In this document: in pieces, positions 34,483 to 45,000 of the stretch | Layout: each line of letters starts with the position of its first letter | How positions within the stretch are numbered: position 1 is the stretch's first letter | From: Papio anubis | Taxonomy: Eukaryota > Chordata > Mammalia > Primates > Cercopithecidae | Reading direction: 5' to 3' | DNA length: 64,000 nt | Assembly: GCF_008728515.1 (NCBI RefSeq) | Contig: NC_044995.1 | Location: forward strand, 41,455,576-41,519,575 | Position numbers and translations under genes: made by a program | The notes under the pieces: model-generated | What the model was told of the DNA's origin: nothing | The model's input: the letters and a program-made list of their open reading frames with translations, nothing else | The model's database searches: none

Positions 34483-34950
34483 GTGAGCAAGGTGCCTCTT
34501 CCGCCCTGGAGGTTCAGGTTGGGCTGGGGTGGGGGGGTCTCTGTTCATCCTTGGCCTTGGCCTCTGAGGGTGGCTGACCTGAGCCCTCTCCCCACATGGC
34601 TCTGGGGCACCTGTCTGCTGGGGCCAGTTTCTTGAAGAAGGTCCTCCATCTGCTTACCCCTTGGGGACCTTATTTCTGGAGTCTGCACCTCCAGGGAACC
34701 CCTTCATCTGGGGACTGGCACCTGAGTGTGAGGGGGTCAGGATTCCGCTCTCTGCCATCCCTAAGGGTCCGGCTTCCAGCATGTGTATGTTATGGGGTGG
34801 GTCCCCATCCCGCCTGTGACACTGGGACTTGGGAGGTCAACCTAGGTTGGTGCCTGGCCCTTCTGGCTCCAGTCTCCCCCCAGGGGAAAGTGCAGAAGTA
34901 TAAACGAGCATTGCCCTCTCCATCCTCTGCCCCACTTGCGGGGTGTTCAG
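34483..34950 (+). other. TYK2: TYK2 intron 7
   Basis: A 468-nt GC-rich intron without any recognisable repeat or exon. It is unusual in this window for being free of Alu. Confidence 0.7.
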
Positions 34951-35148
34951 GGTTCTAGTGGCGGCAGCGGCAGGAACCCCCAAGCCAGCCTGTCTGGGAA
35001 GAAGGCCAAGGCTCACAAGGCAATCGGCCAGCCGGCGGACAGACTGCGGGAGCCACTGTGGGCCTACTTCTGTGACTTCCGGGACATCACCCACGTGGTG
35101 CTGAAAGAGTGCTGTGTCAGCATCCACCGGCAGGACAACAAGTGCCTG
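34951..35148 (+). CDS. TYK2: TYK2 exon 8 (residues 338-403)
   Basis: Phase-0 exon beginning with a Gly/Ser-rich loop and containing the FERM F3 strands up to Lys-Cys-Leu403. Codon 362 (35023-35025) is ATC, Ile. This is the site of the human Val/Phe polymorphism V362F. Confidence 0.96.
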
Positions 35149-35227
35149 GTGAGGCCCGGGGTGGGAGCCGGGCTAGGGACCGCCATGGCTTGGGAGGACA
35201 CTCTCCTGATGCTCCCCTGGCTGGCAG

Positions 35228-35385
35228 GAGCTGAGCCTGCCTTCCCGGGCTGCGGCGCTGTCCTTCGTGTCGCTGGTGGACGGCTATTTCCGCCTGACGG
35301 CCGACTCCAGCCACTACCTGTGCCACGAGGTGGCTCCCCCACGGCTGGTGATGAGCATCCAGGATGGGATCCACGGACCCCTGCT
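35228..35385 (+). CDS. TYK2: TYK2 exon 9 (residues 404-456)
   Basis: A short 79-nt intron precedes it. It opens Glu-Leu-Ser-Leu-Pro-Ser and ends two bases into Leu456 before GTGAGT. It covers the end of FERM F3 and the linker into the SH2-like domain. Confidence 0.96.
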
Positions 35386-35474
35386 GTGAGTGCTGGGTGG
35401 GGAGGCACTGGGGGCCACTGCCAAGGCTGCCAACTAGACTGTGAGCCCTAGGGGCTGTGCAGGGTGTGCGTGTG

Positions 35475-35756
35475 GGTGCACGTCTTTGTCGCTCAAGCTG
35501 GAGTGTGGTGGCGTGATCTCAGCTCACTGCAGCCTCCGCCTCCCGGGTTCAAGTGATTCTCCTGCCTCAGCCTCCCAACTGACTACCTGGGACTACAGGC
35601 ACTCGCCACCACGCCAGGCTAATTTTTGTATTTTTGTAAAGGTGGGGTTTCGTCACATTGGCCAGGCTAGTCTCGAACTCCTGACCTCAGGTGATCCACC
35701 TGCCTCCACCTCCCAAAGTGCTGGGATTACAGGCGTGAGCCACCACGCCCTGCCGT
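35475..35756 (-). mobile_element. Antisense Alu in TYK2 intron 9
   Basis: An antisense Alu missing its first bases. The following sequence to 36153 is unique and TG-rich, with nothing recognised. Confidence 0.8.
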
Positions 35757-36154
35757 GACTGTCATGGTGTGTTGAGGTTGTCATTGCACAGAACTGGTGA
35801 TTTTCACGGGACTGTCGTTACCCTGGTGCTGGTGATCATTCAGCGGTATGTTGGATGCTTCTGCCTCTGCAGGCGGCTGCCCATGCTGGCAACTTGTGAG
35901 TCACTGTCTCAGCGGTCCTGTGTGTGACTTGTGGGCCTGAGGGTGTGAAGTTGCCAGTACTTATGTCATCATCAGGTGCAGGGGCGTGTGTGGCTGTCCT
36001 TTGTGCTGCCAAGTCGTGATTTGTGGCTGTCTCCTTGTCGGATCACTGCTCCTGTGACTCTGACCCTTGTCCTACTTGTGATACCAGGGGAGGGGGAAGT
36101 GGGCATTTCACCTTGTGAGGCCTGTGGCTGTGACAGCTGTCAAGGCTATATGTA

Positions 36155-36453
36155 GGCCGGGCGCGGTGGCTCAAGCCTGTAATCCCAGCACTTTGGGAGG
36201 CTGAGACGGGCGGATCACGAGGTCAGGAGATCGAGACCATCCTGGCTAACACGGTGAAACCCCGTCTCTACGAAAAAGTACAAAAAACTAGCCGGGCGAG
36301 GTGGCGGGCACCTGTAGTCCCAGTTACTCGGGAGGCTGAGGCAGGAAAATGGCGTAAACCCGGGAGGCGGAGCTTGCAGTGAGCCGAGATCTGGCCACTG
36401 CACTCCAGGCTGGGCGACAGAGCGAGACTCCGTCTCAAAAATAAAAAAAAAAA
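36155..36453 (+). mobile_element. AluYR in TYK2 intron 9
   Basis: Has all the AluYR markers and a perfect 12-bp target duplication AAGGCTATATGT (36142-36153 and 36454-36465). It is the cleanest lone insertion in the gene. Confidence 0.93.
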
Positions 36454-36807
36454 AAGGCTATATGTGTGCTGCCCCCTGTACAGACAGGTGTTAGGGGCCA
36501 CGTGTGTCAGCCACTGCACATGTAGGTGTCTGGGCCTATGTAGCCATGACACTTTATAGTGCATGTTTGTGTCACCTCTGTGTCTGGGTTGCCCCGGCCC
36601 CTGTGTTGCCTTGTCACACTGGGTGATTAGGTGTGTCTGGGATTGTTGTCCTTTGCTTGTGTGATTAGCCATCTATCGTGTGTCACCCTTGTGAGTGGTG
36701 GTGGCCGTGGCTGGGTGTGCGCCCATCCGGCTCCTGATGGCTGTTTCCTGTCTTGGAGTGTGTGTCACCTCGTCAGGGCCCGTCTGGCGTCAAGTGCAAG
36801 AGCAGGA

Positions 36808-37690
36808 GTGGGCTGGCTGTGGTGGCTCACGCCTGTAATCCCAGCGCTTTAGGAGGCCGAGGTGGGAGAATCACTTGAGCCCAGGAGTTCAAGAGCAGCC
36901 TGGGCAACGTAGCAAGGTCTTGTAACTGCTGAAAATACAAAAATTAGCCGGGCGCACCTGTAATCCTGGCTCTTCAGGAGGCTGAAGTGGGAGAATCGCT
37001 TGAGCCTGGGAGGTTCAGGCTGAAGTGAGCTGAGATCATGCCGCTGCACTCCAGCCTGGGCAACAGAGCAAGATCCTGTCTCAAAAAAAAAAAAAAAAAA
37101 AGAGAGAGCAGGTAGCCAGGCACGGTGGCTCATGCCTGTAATCCCAGCACTTTGGGAGGCTGAGGCTGGCAGATCACCTGAGGTCAGGAGTTTGAGACCA
37201 GGCTGGCTAACATGGTGAAACCCCCTCTCTGTTTTTTTTTTGGGGTGGAGTCTCAGCCTGTCCCCAGGCTGGGAGTGCAGTACAATCTTGGCTCACTGCA
37301 AGCCCGGCCTCCCCGGGTTCATGCCATTCTCCTGCCTCAGCCTCAGTAGCTGGGACTACAGGCGCCTGCCACCACGCCTGGCTATTAATTTTTGTATTTT
37401 AGTAGAGACGGGTTTCACCGCGGTTAGCCAGGATGGCTCTCGACCTCCTGACCTCATGATCCACCACTGCCTCTCCCAAAGCGCTGGGATTACAAGCTGC
37501 AAGCCACTGTGCCCGCCCTCTACTGCAACATAAAATTAGCTGGGCATGGTGGCAGGCACCTGTAATCCCAGCTACTGGGGAGGCTGAGGCAAGAGAATTG
37601 CTTGAACCCAGGTGGGTGGAGGTTGCAGTGAACTGAGATCGCCACGCATTGCACTGACTAACAAAACTCTGTCTCAAAAAAACAAACAGA
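36808..37690. mobile_element. Alus in TYK2 intron 9, with a damaged copy
   Basis: A sense Alu (36808-37100) and a second sense Alu (37114-37225 and 37521-37690) interrupted by an antisense AluY-like copy (37226-37520). The antisense copy and its junctions contain many small indels. Confidence 0.78.
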
Positions 37691-37897
37691 AAAGCAGGTG
37701 TGTGCCTCCTGCTGCGCTGTGTCTCCATGTAAGGGGCTGTGTGTGTCCACAGTTAGCGTCCTCGCAAGAGTGGCTGTGTCTCACACTTGTCCTAGCTGTG
37801 TGTGTGACCTCTAAGCAGGTAATGAGTGTCATTGTTCCCGGGTATGGGTCCAGCAGTGGCCCAGGTGGCCTGATAGTCCCCCTGGACCCCTTTCCAG

Positions 37898-38006
37898 GGA
37901 GCCGTTTGTGCAGGCCAAGCTGCGGCCCGAGGACGGCCTGTACCTCATTCAGTGGAGCACCAGCCACCCCTACCGCCTGATCCTCACAGTGGCCCAGCGT
38001 AGCCAG
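37898..38006 (+). CDS. TYK2: TYK2 exon 10 (residues 456-492)
   Basis: The exon opens Glu-Pro-Phe-Val-Gln-Ala after TTTCCAG and ends Gln-Arg-Ser-Gln492 before GTGGGC. It encodes the first half of the SH2-like domain. The upstream intron (35386-37897) is Alu-rich and includes a low-quality Alu patch. Confidence 0.96.
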
Positions 38007-38098
38007 GTGGGCCCAGGGCTGGGGGCTGGGGCTGGGGCTGGACACGCTCCCTGCCTGGTCCCTTGCTCACTGCTCCCATCTCTGCCACCTCCCGCCAG

Positions 38099-38291
38099 GC
38101 ACCAGACGGCACACAGAGCTTGCGGCTCCGGAAGTTCCCCATTGAGCAGCAGGCCAGGGCCTTTGTGCTGGAGGGCTGGGGCCGGTCCTTCCCCAGCGTT
38201 CGGGAACTTGGGGCCGCCTTGCAGGGCTGCTTGCTTAGGGCCGGGGACGACTGCTTCTCTCTGCGTCGCTGTTGCCTGCCCCAACCAGGAG
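38099..38291 (+). CDS. TYK2: TYK2 exon 11 (residues 493-557)
   Basis: The exon opens Ala-Pro-Asp-Gly and encodes the second half of the SH2-like domain, with a Cys-Phe-Ser-Leu-Arg-Arg-Cys-Cys segment. It ends one base into Glu557 before GTACGA. Residues 508-509 read Ala-Arg, where I recall Asp-Gly in human TYK2. Confidence 0.95.
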
Positions 38292-38373
38292 GTACGACGA
38301 TGGGGGGACATCTGGGTGGGATGTGGCATCTCTCCCCTAGGCCCACCCTCCATGACTTCACACCTGCCTCCAG

Positions 38374-38477
38374 AAACCTCCAACCTCATCATCATGCGGG
38401 GGGCTCGGGCCAGCACCAGGACACTCAACCTCAGCCAGCTCAGCTTCCACCGGGTTGACCAGAAGGAGATCACCCAG
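38374..38477 (+). CDS. TYK2: TYK2 exon 12 (residues 557-591)
   Basis: The exon completes Glu557 and reads Thr-Ser-Asn-Leu-Ile-Ile-Met, ending Lys-Glu-Ile-Thr-Gln591 before GTGGGT. It is the linker from the SH2-like domain into the pseudokinase. Confidence 0.96.
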
Positions 38478-38599
38478 GTGGGTGCAGGGAAGGGGCCCGG
38501 GGCAAGGGCAGGGCCCCTGGGGATATGGGTGCTGGGGGCCTTGGGAGATCAGCTGCGAACTCTCACCACGGCAGTGTTCTGTGCCACATGGTTCCGCAG

Positions 38600-38785
38600 C
38601 TGTCCCACTTGGGCCAGGGCACAAGGACCAACGTGTACGAGGGCCGCCTGCGAGTGGAGGGCAGTGGGGACCCTGAGGAGGGCAAGGTGGACGACGAGGA
38701 CCCCGTCGTGCCTGGAGGGGACCGTGGGCAGGAGCTACGAGTGGTGCTCAAAGTGCTGGACCCAAGTCACCATGACATCGCCCTG
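38600..38785 (+). CDS. TYK2: TYK2 exon 13 (residues 592-653)
   Basis: Encodes the N-lobe of the JH2 pseudokinase. It has the nucleotide loop Leu-Gly-Gln-Gly-Thr at about 595-599, an acidic insert, and Val-Val-Leu-Lys642 at the position of the usual ATP-binding lysine. It ends Ile-Ala-Leu653 before GTGAGC. Confidence 0.96.
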
Positions 38786-38813
38786 GTGAGCGGCAGGGCC
38801 AGGCCTGGGGGGT

Positions 38814-39052
38814 CTGGAGGAGGCGGGATGGGAGGGGTGTGTCTGGAGGAGGTGGGATGGGAGGGGTGTGTCTGGAGGAGGTGGGATGGGAGGGGTGTGT
38901 CTGTGGAGGGGGTGGGATGGGAGGGGTGTGTCTGTGGAGGGGGTGGGATGGGAGGGGTGTGTCTGTGGAGGGGGTGGGATGGGAGGGGTGTGTCTGTGGA
39001 GGAGGTGGGATGGGAGGGGTGTGGCTGTGGAGGAGGTGGGATAGGAGGGGTC
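38814..39052 (+). repeat. G-rich minisatellite in TYK2 intron 13
   Basis: About eight tandem units of 29 or 31 nt, each of the form GGAGGAGGTGGGATGGGAGG followed by GGTGTGTCT with or without an extra GTG. The array covers roughly 240 of the 303 nt of the intron between exons 13 and 14. Each unit has several G-triplets on the sense strand, so G-quadruplex formation is plausible. Confidence 0.92.
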
Positions 39053-39088
39053 GGCTTTGCAACCACCTGACCTGCCCGGCCCCCACAG

Positions 39089-39176
39089 GCCTTCTATGAG
39101 ACAGCCAGCCTCATGAGCCAGGTCTCCCACGTGCACCTGGCCTTCGTGCACGGCGTCTGTGTGCGCGGCCCTGAAA
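39089..39176 (+). CDS. TYK2: TYK2 exon 14 (residues 654-683)
   Basis: Pseudokinase helix C and the following strand. Val678, the position equivalent to JAK2 Val617, is Val. The exon ends one base into Asn683 before GTGAGT. The upstream 303-nt intron is almost filled by a minisatellite. Confidence 0.96.
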
Positions 39177-39633
39177 GTGAGTGGGTCCCGCCATACTCAT
39201 CCCCCTTTGGCAGGCCACCCCTGTCTTATACCCACTCCCTGATCTGTACCCCAACCCTCGACCTACACCCCCAACCTATCCCTATTTCTCGACTCTCACC
39301 TGTACTCTGATCCTGGGCTATACCTTGACCTTCAACCTAGACCCCAACTCCTGACGATATTCCAGCCTATAACTTACATCCCAACACCTCGACCCTCACC
39401 TGCGCTCAGTCTCAGCCCCCACCCTGATTCCCAACTACATCCCCATTTCCATCTACCTCCCAAACAACCTCTACAATCCAGCACCCATCTGCCCCTGGCC
39501 CCATCAGCACTATGGCCTCAGGCAGACTCCAGCACTGATGTGTCCTGACCTCCTAGACCTCAGCCCCTGCACATCCAACCCTGTCTAACCCCACCTCTTC
39601 CTTTCCTCTGCAGGTAGCTCAAAACTCCTTGTA
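39177..39633 (+). other. TYK2: First part of TYK2 intron 14
   Basis: C-rich, CCC/ACC-rich unique sequence after exon 14. It shows weak repetition of CCxACCTxxACCCC words and no recognisable element. Confidence 0.6.
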
Positions 39634-40250
39634 TAGGCTACGTGTGGTGGCTCACACCTATCCCAGCACTTTAGGAGGCTGAGGTGGGAGGATCACTTAA
39701 ACCCAGTGGTTCAAGACCAGCCTGGGTAACATGGCCAGACCCTATCTTTACAAAAAATTTAAAAATTGGTCGGGTGCGGTGGCTCACGCCTGTAATCCCA
39801 GCACTCTGGGAGGCCGAGGTGGGCGGATCACGAGGTCAGGAGATCGAGACCATCCTGGCTAACACGGTGAAACCCTGTCTCTACTAAAAATACAAAAAAT
39901 TAGCCAGGCATGGTGGCGGGCACCTGTAGTCCCAGCTACTCAGGAGGCTGAGGCAGGAGAATGGGGGGAACCTAGGAGGCGGAGCTTGCAGTGAGATGAG
40001 ATCGCGCCACTGCACTCCAGCCTGGGCCACAGAGCGAGACTCTGTCTCAAAAAAAAAAAAAATTTAAAAATTAGGACCAGGCATGGTGACATGTACCTGT
40101 AGTCCTAGCTACTTGGGAGGCTGAAATGGGAGGATCACTTGAGCCCAGGAGTTCAAGGCTGCAGTGAGCCATGATTGTACCACTACATACCAGCCTGGGC
40201 GACAGGGTGAGACTCTGTCTCAAAAAAAATAATAAATAAATAAAAAGTAA
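39634..40250 (+). mobile_element. Three sense Alu units in TYK2 intron 14
   Basis: A left-arm unit (39634-39765), a full AluY (39768-40060) inserted in it, and a right-arm piece (40070-40250). Confidence 0.8.
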
Positions 40251-40469
40251 AGCCCTTGTACAGAGCAACCCTAGACCCGCCCATCCCTCAACCCCCTGTG
40301 TGTGTGTGCATCTTCCCCACTTTCCCCTGGACCTTGGCTGACGCCCTGACCCACAGCCCCCTGACTACTCTGGTACCCCAACATCACTTAAACCCCAACC
40401 TCAAGCCCCCAGCGTCTGCTTATCCATGCCCATCCCTAGTTGCTTACTTTGTAGGCTCACCTTTATCTC

Positions 40470-41550
40470 CTTTTTTGTGAGACAGGGTCTCCCTCTGTTG
40501 CCCAGGCTGCAATGCAGTGGTGCCATCATGGCTCACTGAAGCTTCAACCTCCTGGACTCAAGCGATCCTCCTGCCTCAGATTCTTGAGCACCTGGGATTA
40601 CAGGCGTGTGCCGTGGAGGAGGTGGGACACCCGGCTGATTTTTTTTTTTTTTTTTTTTTTTTGAGACGGAGTCTGGCTCTGTCACCCGGGCTGGAGTGCA
40701 GTGGCCGGATCTCAGCTCACTGCAAGCTCCGCCTCCCGGGTTTACGCCATTCTCCTGCCTCAGCCTCCCGAGTAGCTGGGACTACAGGCGCCCGCCGCCT
40801 CGCCCGGCTAGTTTTTTGTATTTTTTTTTAGTAGAGACGGGGTTTCACCGTGTTCGCCAGGATGGTCTCGATCTCCTGACCTCGTGATCCGCCCGTCTCG
40901 GCCTCCCAAAGTGCTGGGATTACAGGCTTGAGCCACCGCGCCCGGCCAACCCGGCTGATTTTTAAAAATTTTTTGTAGAGATGGGGGTCTCACTATATTG
41001 CCTAGGCTAGTCTCAAACTCCTGGGCTCAAGGGATCTTCCCGCCTCAGCTTCCCAAGTTTTTTTTGTTTTGTTTTGTTTTGTTTTTTTGAGACGGAGTCT
41101 CACTCTGTCACCCAGGCTGGAGTGCAGTGGCGCGATCTCGGCTCACTGCAAGCTCCGCCTCCCAGATTCATGCCATTCTCCTGCCTCAGCCTCCTGAGTA
41201 GCTGAAACTACAGGCGCCCACCACCACGCCCAGCTAATTTTTTTGTATTTTTAGTAGAGACAGGGTTTCACCATAATTTTCTGTATCTTTAGTAAAGATG
41301 GGATTTCAACATATTGGCCAGGCTGGTCTCGAACTCCTGAACTTCTGATCTGCCTGCTTCGGCCTCCCAAAATGCTGGGATTACAGGCGTGAGCCACCGC
41401 ATTGGCTGTATTTTTTTTTTTTTTAGTAGCGATGGGGTTTCATCATGTTGGGCAGGCTGCCCTCAAACTCCTGACCTCAGGTGATCCACCTGCTTCAGCC
41501 TCTCAAAGTGCTGGGATCACAGGCGTGAACCACTATGCCCGGCTCACCTT
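40470..41550 (-). mobile_element. Antisense Alu cluster in TYK2 intron 14
   Basis: An older Alu split by the AluYR listed separately, then antisense pieces at 41060-41275, 41276-41415 and 41415-41550. The remaining 270 nt to exon 15 are unique and C-rich. Confidence 0.78.
40644..40948 (-). mobile_element. AluYR in TYK2 intron 14, nested in an older Alu
   Basis: An antisense AluYR with a 15-bp duplication ACCCGGCTGATTTTT (40629-40643 and 40949-40963). It splits an older antisense Alu that runs about 40470-41056. Confidence 0.92.
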
Positions 41551-41819
41551 TCTGTCTTGAACTTCAACTTCCTCCATGCCCCACACCACCTGGACCCCAA
41601 TGCCCTCATCCAGCACTGCCTTTGCTACATTCTGCATTTCTTCTCTCCCCAAACTCACTTTCAACCCTGACTGAACTCCACCCACACCTCTGCCCTGACA
41701 CCTCCCCAGCCACATGTACCCAGCCACATTCCAGGTCCCTCCTTGGCCTCTCCCCCAATTCCCTGCCATCCAGAGGGCAGAAGCAGGCAGGTCACCCCAG
41801 AGCAGCTGTGTCTTTGCAG

Positions 41820-41947
41820 ATATCATGGTGACAGAGTACGTGGAGCATGGACCCCTGGACGTGTGGCTGCGGAGGGAGCGGGGCCATGTGCCCATGGCTT
41901 GGAAGATGGTGGTGGCCCAGCAGCTAGCCAGTGCCCTCAGCTACCTG
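41820..41947 (+). CDS. TYK2: TYK2 exon 15 (residues 683-725)
   Basis: The exon completes Asn683, followed by Ile684 (the site of the human I684S variant) and the hinge Thr-Glu-Tyr-Val-Glu-His-Gly. It ends Ser-Tyr-Leu725 before a weak donor, GTGTGT. An Alu fragment begins about 35 nt into the following intron. Confidence 0.96.
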
Positions 41948-41984
41948 GTGTGTGGCCTGTGTCAGTCAGGGAGGGCCAGGAGCC

Positions 41985-43120
41985 CAGGAGATTGAGACCC
42001 GCCTGGGCAACAGGGCGAGACCCCGTCTTCTTTTTTTTTTTTTAGATGGAGTTTCACCCTGTCGCCCAGGCTAGAGTACAATGGCATGATCTCGGCTTAC
42101 TGCAACCTTTGCCTCCCGAGTTCAAATGATTCTCCCACCTCAGCCTCCGGAGTAGCTGGGATTACAGGTGCCTGCCACCATGCCCAGCTAATTTTTATAT
42201 TTTTACTAGAGATGGGGTTTCACCATGTTGGTCAGGCTGGTCTCGAACTTCTGACCTCGTGATCCACCTGCCTCAGCCTCCCAAAGTGCTGGGATTCTAG
42301 GCGTGAGCCACCATGCCCAGCTGGCCCCGTCTTTAAAAAATAAACAAATAGCCAGGCGTGGTAGCTCACACCTGTAATCCCAGCAGTTTGGGAGGCCAAG
42401 GCAGGTGGATCACCTGGGGTCAGGAGTTTGAGACCAGCCTGGCCAATATGGTGAAACCTTGCCTCTGCTAAAAATACAAAAAAAAATTAGCCAATGTGAG
42501 GCCGGGTGCGGTGGCTCATGCCTGTAATCCCAGCACTTTGGGAGGCCGAGGCAGGCAAATCACGAGGTCAGGAGTTCAGGACCAGCCTGATCAATATGGT
42601 GAAACCCCATCTCTACTAAAAATACAAAAATTAGCCGGGCGTGGTGGTGCACGCCTATAATCTCAGCTACTTGGGAGGCCGAGGAAGTAGAATCGCTTGA
42701 ACCTGGGAGGCAGAGGTTGCAGTGAGCTGAGATCGTGCCACTGCACTTCAGCCTGGGTGACAGAGTGAGACTCTGTCTCAAAAAAAAAAAAAAAAAAAAA
42801 ATTAGCCAATGTGGTAACTTGCACCTGTAGGCCCAGGGACTCAGGAAGCTGAGGTGGGAGGATCACCTGGGCCCAGGAATTTGAGGCCATAGTAAGCTAT
42901 GATCACGCCACTGTACCCCAGCCTGGACAGCAGCATAGCTAGACCCCATCTCTACCAAAAATTTAAGAATGAGCCAGCCGTCGTGGTGTGCGCCTGTAAT
43001 TCTAGCTACTTGGAATACTTGAGCCCTGGAGTTTGAGGCTGCAGTGAGCTATGTTCGCGCCACTATACTCCAGCCTGAGAGACAGAATGAGCCCCTGTCG
43101 CAAAAAAACAAAAGAAAAAA
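41985..43120. mobile_element. Alu cluster filling TYK2 intron 15
   Basis: A sense fragment (41985-42023) split by an antisense Alu (42024-42325), sense Alus (42345-42490, 42500-42800) nested in one another, and further sense right-arm pieces (42805-43120). Confidence 0.78.
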
Positions 43121-43268
43121 AAAAACCCCCTCAAAAAACAAAACAAAAAGAAACCCAGTGATGGTCACAGTTGTCCTTTTCACATTGACTGTCCCTATGG
43201 GGTCCAGGTTTGGGGTTGGCATCTGTGCCCCTCCTGAGTGGCCACACCCCCTCTCCTGCCCACCTCAG

Positions 43269-43404
43269 GAGAACAAGAACCTGGTACATGGTAATGTGTG
43301 TGGCCGGAACATCCTGCTGGCTCGGCTGGGGCTGGCAGAGGGCACGAGCCCCTTCATCAAGCTGAGTGATCCCGGCGTGGGCCTCGGCGCCCTCTCCAGG
43401 GAGG
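43269..43404 (+). CDS. TYK2: TYK2 exon 16 (residues 726-771)
   Basis: Contains the degenerate catalytic loop His732-Gly-Asn734 in place of His-Arg-Asp, and Asp759-Pro-Gly761 in place of Asp-Phe-Gly. These changes mark JH2 as a pseudokinase and are known for TYK2. Acceptor CACCTCAG, donor GTGAGT. Confidence 0.97.
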
Positions 43405-43488
43405 GTGAGTACCCGAGGGGACCTGGGCACAGTCGGGGGCTTCCCCTGCTCCTTTCACCCTTGGTGACCTCTGACCTTGGCCTCCCAG

Positions 43489-43643
43489 AGCGGGTGGAGC
43501 GGATCCCCTGGATGGCCCCCGAATGCCTCCCAGGTGGGCCCAACAGCCTAAGCATTGCCATGGACAAGTGGGGGTTTGGTGCCACCCTTCTGGAGATCTG
43601 CTTTGATGGAGAGGCCCCGCTGCAGAGCCGCAGCTCCTCTGAG
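43489..43643 (+). CDS. TYK2: TYK2 exon 17 (residues 771-822)
   Basis: Separated from exon 16 by only 84 nt. It encodes the pseudokinase activation segment and C-lobe, with Pro-Trp-Met-Ala-Pro-Glu-Cys (the APE motif) and Asp-Lys-Trp-Gly-Phe-Gly. It ends Ser-Ser-Glu822 before GTATGT. Confidence 0.96.
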
Positions 43644-44011
43644 GTATGTCTAGGAGACCCTTGGGCCCTCCCCACGATGGGGACCTCTCCAAGGAATCCA
43701 GAGGACAGAATCAGAGCTCAAAGCTGCCTCCCCTCTGGTCTCGTGACTTCAAGTCTGTCTGGGCCACCAGCAGGTGGTCCACTCGTTGGGGCTCAATGTA
43801 GTCCTAGCCTTTTAGGTCCTTGTGGAAGTCACTTGTGCCTGGTACACACAAGGCAAGTAAGAGACTTGATTTCAGTTTTAGGCAGAGTGACCAGGGCAGT
43901 GATGGGAGAGGCCCAGGCTGCGGAGTGGGGAAGAGGAGTGGAGGATGTGCCTCACTCAGCAGCGGGGTCAGACAAGGCTTCCCAGAGGAGGTTTGTGAGT
44001 GACGGTTTTTT

Positions 44012-44905
44012 TTTTTTTTAAGACGAAGTTTCGCCTTGTTGCCCAGGCTGGAATGCAATGGCATGATTTCGGCTCACTGCAACCTTCGCCTTCCGGGTTC
44101 AAGTGATTCTGTCTCAGCCTCCCAAGTAGAGGGGATTATAGGCACATGCCACCACGCCTGGCTAATTTTTGTGTTTTTTGTAGAGACAGGGTTTCAGCAT
44201 ATTGGTCAGGCTGGTCTTTTTTTTTTTTTTTTTTTTTTTGAGACGGAGTCTTGCTCTGTCACCCAGGCTGGAGTGCAGTGGCCGGATCTCAGCTCACTGC
44301 AAGCTCCTCCTCTCGGGTTCACGCCATTCTCCTGCCTCAGCCTCCCGAGTAGCTGGGACTACAGGCGCCCGCCACTTCGCCCGGCTAGTTTTTTGTATTT
44401 TTTAGTAGAGACGGGGTTTCACCGTATTAGCCAGGATGGTCTCGATCTCCTGACCTCATGATCCGCCCGTCTCGGCCTCCCAAAGTGCTGGGATTACAGG
44501 CTTGAGCCACCGCGCCCGGCCCAGGCTGGTCTTGAACTCCTGACCTCAGGTGATCTGCCCGCCTTGGCCTCCCAAAGTGCTGGGATTACAGGCATTAGCC
44601 ATAGTGCCTGGTCCCAGAAAAGGTTTTATCTAAGTGTAGAATGATGCCAACAAGTCCGGCTAAGAAGGGCAGCCTAGGCAGAGTGCATGGCCTGTGCAAA
44701 GGCTGAGGCTTCAGTGTATTGAGGAGCTGTGGTCTACAGGAGGGGCGGGAGGGGACCTCCGGGCTGGAGGCTGACTGTGACACTCCAGCTCTGCATAATC
44801 ACTGGACCTGGGTCCCAGGCTTGGCTCTGCGGCTGTGAGCACGTCCTTCCACTTTGTGGAGCCTCAGTTGCCTCATCTGTATAATGGGACTGATAAGAGT
44901 GGGCA
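44012..44905. mobile_element. Antisense Alu (host of an AluYR) and MIR in TYK2 intron 17
   Basis: The older Alu covers 44012-44218 and 44522-44615. A sense MIR lies at about 44775-44905 (CTCAGTTGCCTCATCTGTAT). The rest of the intron is unique. Confidence 0.78.
44219..44521 (-). mobile_element. AluYR in TYK2 intron 17, nested in an older Alu
   Basis: An antisense AluYR inserted in an older antisense Alu (44012-44615). The duplication CAGGCTGGTCTT is present at 44207-44218 and 44522-44533. Confidence 0.92.
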
Positions 44906-45000
44906 CCTGGCGGTCCACTGTGGGGGCTTGACTCTGCCTCTTGGGGAAGGGGTGGGGGCGAGGGGAGGATGTTGACTCCTCTGAGTCCCTTCCCCAACAG

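Noticed and set aside
37908..38789. 293-residue sense frame through TYK2 exons 10-13
   Set aside because: It reads across introns in a different frame from the spliced TYK2 protein.
38814..39052. CRISPR-like array
   Set aside because: The units are contiguous with no unique spacers, in a primate intron; it is a minisatellite.
38735..39151. Thr/Pro/Ser/His repeat protein on the minus strand
   Set aside because: It is the translation of the intron 13 minisatellite.
43044..44021. 325-residue sense frame covering TYK2 exons 16-17
   Set aside because: It includes real TYK2 codons by read-through, but starts in Alu sequence and crosses introns. The spliced model explains the region.
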